This document shows positions 15,599 through 15,750 of a stretch of DNA of 15,750 nucleotides, in pieces. Source of the stretch: JANXLO01 sp043762265 (GTDB taxonomy: Bacteria; Armatimonadota; Chthonomonadetes; Chthonomonadales; Chthonomonadaceae); NCBI GenBank assembly GCA_043762265.1, contig JAYUMV010000410.1:1-15750 (forward strand). The letters are read 5' to 3'. Below the pieces are notes generated by a model, which had not been told where the DNA came from, made no database searches, and was given only the letters and a program-made list of their open reading frames with translations. The translations under genes were made by a program, and so were the position numbers. How positions within the stretch are numbered: position 1 is the stretch's first letter; each line of letters starts with the position of its first letter.

Positions 15599-15750
15599 TT
15601 GGCAACGTTCACTGCTCTTTATGATTCCTGTGTGCTGTACCCGGCCCCTCTACGTGATCTTCTGGTTCGCCTCGGAGGCACCGGGCTTTTCCGTGCTCGC
15701 TGGACCAATGAGATCCATGACGAATGGATCCGCAATGTGCTGGCGAACCG
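15599..15750 (+). CDS. PIN-domain toxin (putative ribonuclease), cut by window edge
   Basis: The first 50 residues of a PIN-domain protein, a Mg-dependent ribonuclease type of toxin. The visible part has the first catalytic aspartate in FTALYDSCVLYPAPLRDLL (D9) and the conserved acid in TNEIHDEWIRNVLANR (E42), which are typical of the excisionase-paired PIN family. The start is taken as TTG at 15599, because no ATG or GTG in this frame lies between the antitoxin stop and the conserved FTALYD segment; the ribosome binding site is weak, which would fit coupling to the antitoxin. The remaining catalytic acids lie beyond the window. RNA target unknown. Confidence 0.87.
   Translation, partial: MATFTALYDSCVLYPAPLRDLLVRLGGTGLFRARWTNEIHDEWIRNVLAN

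Overview
The window is bacterial chromosomal DNA, GC-rich and densely coded, with no ribosomal RNA or tRNA genes that I can recognise. The gene mix suggests an aerobic, Gram-negative-like, soil-type bacterium. It includes a large secreted beta-propeller protein of the VPS10/BNR type, a secreted CE15-type esterase, a class III cyclase fused to an ATPase and TPR region, and small DUF4142 and DUF6582 genes. Such gene sets are frequent in Acidobacteriota, Armatimonadota and Gemmatimonadota, but no marker gene settles the phylum.

Left half (1-8565, all minus strand): a compact row of five genes read right to left from a likely promoter near 8560. The order is a cyclase/STAND ATPase/TPR regulator; a DUF3237 protein whose start overlaps the cyclase stop (ATGA); an HK97-fold encapsulin-like shell protein; an FAD-dependent desaturase/amine-oxidase-type enzyme; and a polyprenyl diphosphate synthase cut by the left edge. 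A protein nanocompartment shell placed directly before two isoprenoid-type enzymes and behind a cyclic-nucleotide regulator is the most interesting thing here. My reading, which is inference, is an encapsulin that packages or serves isoprenoid enzymes under cyclic-nucleotide or ATPase control.

Middle (8566-13775): a divergent intergenic region with an inverted repeat, then two plus-strand genes for exported proteins. These are a 1115-residue BNR/VPS10 propeller protein and a CE15 glucuronoyl-esterase-like hydrolase. A hairpin with a T-rich tail terminates the minus-strand genes that converge from the right.

Right part (13781-15750): a minus-strand pair (DUF4142, then DUF6582); a remnant of an IS5-type transposase; about 360 bases without a convincing gene but with a promoter and repeated boxes; then a plus-strand pair. 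That pair is a helix-turn-helix antitoxin-like protein followed after 2 bases by a PIN-domain toxin cut by the right edge. The IS remnant and the toxin-antitoxin pair mark this end as accessory DNA.
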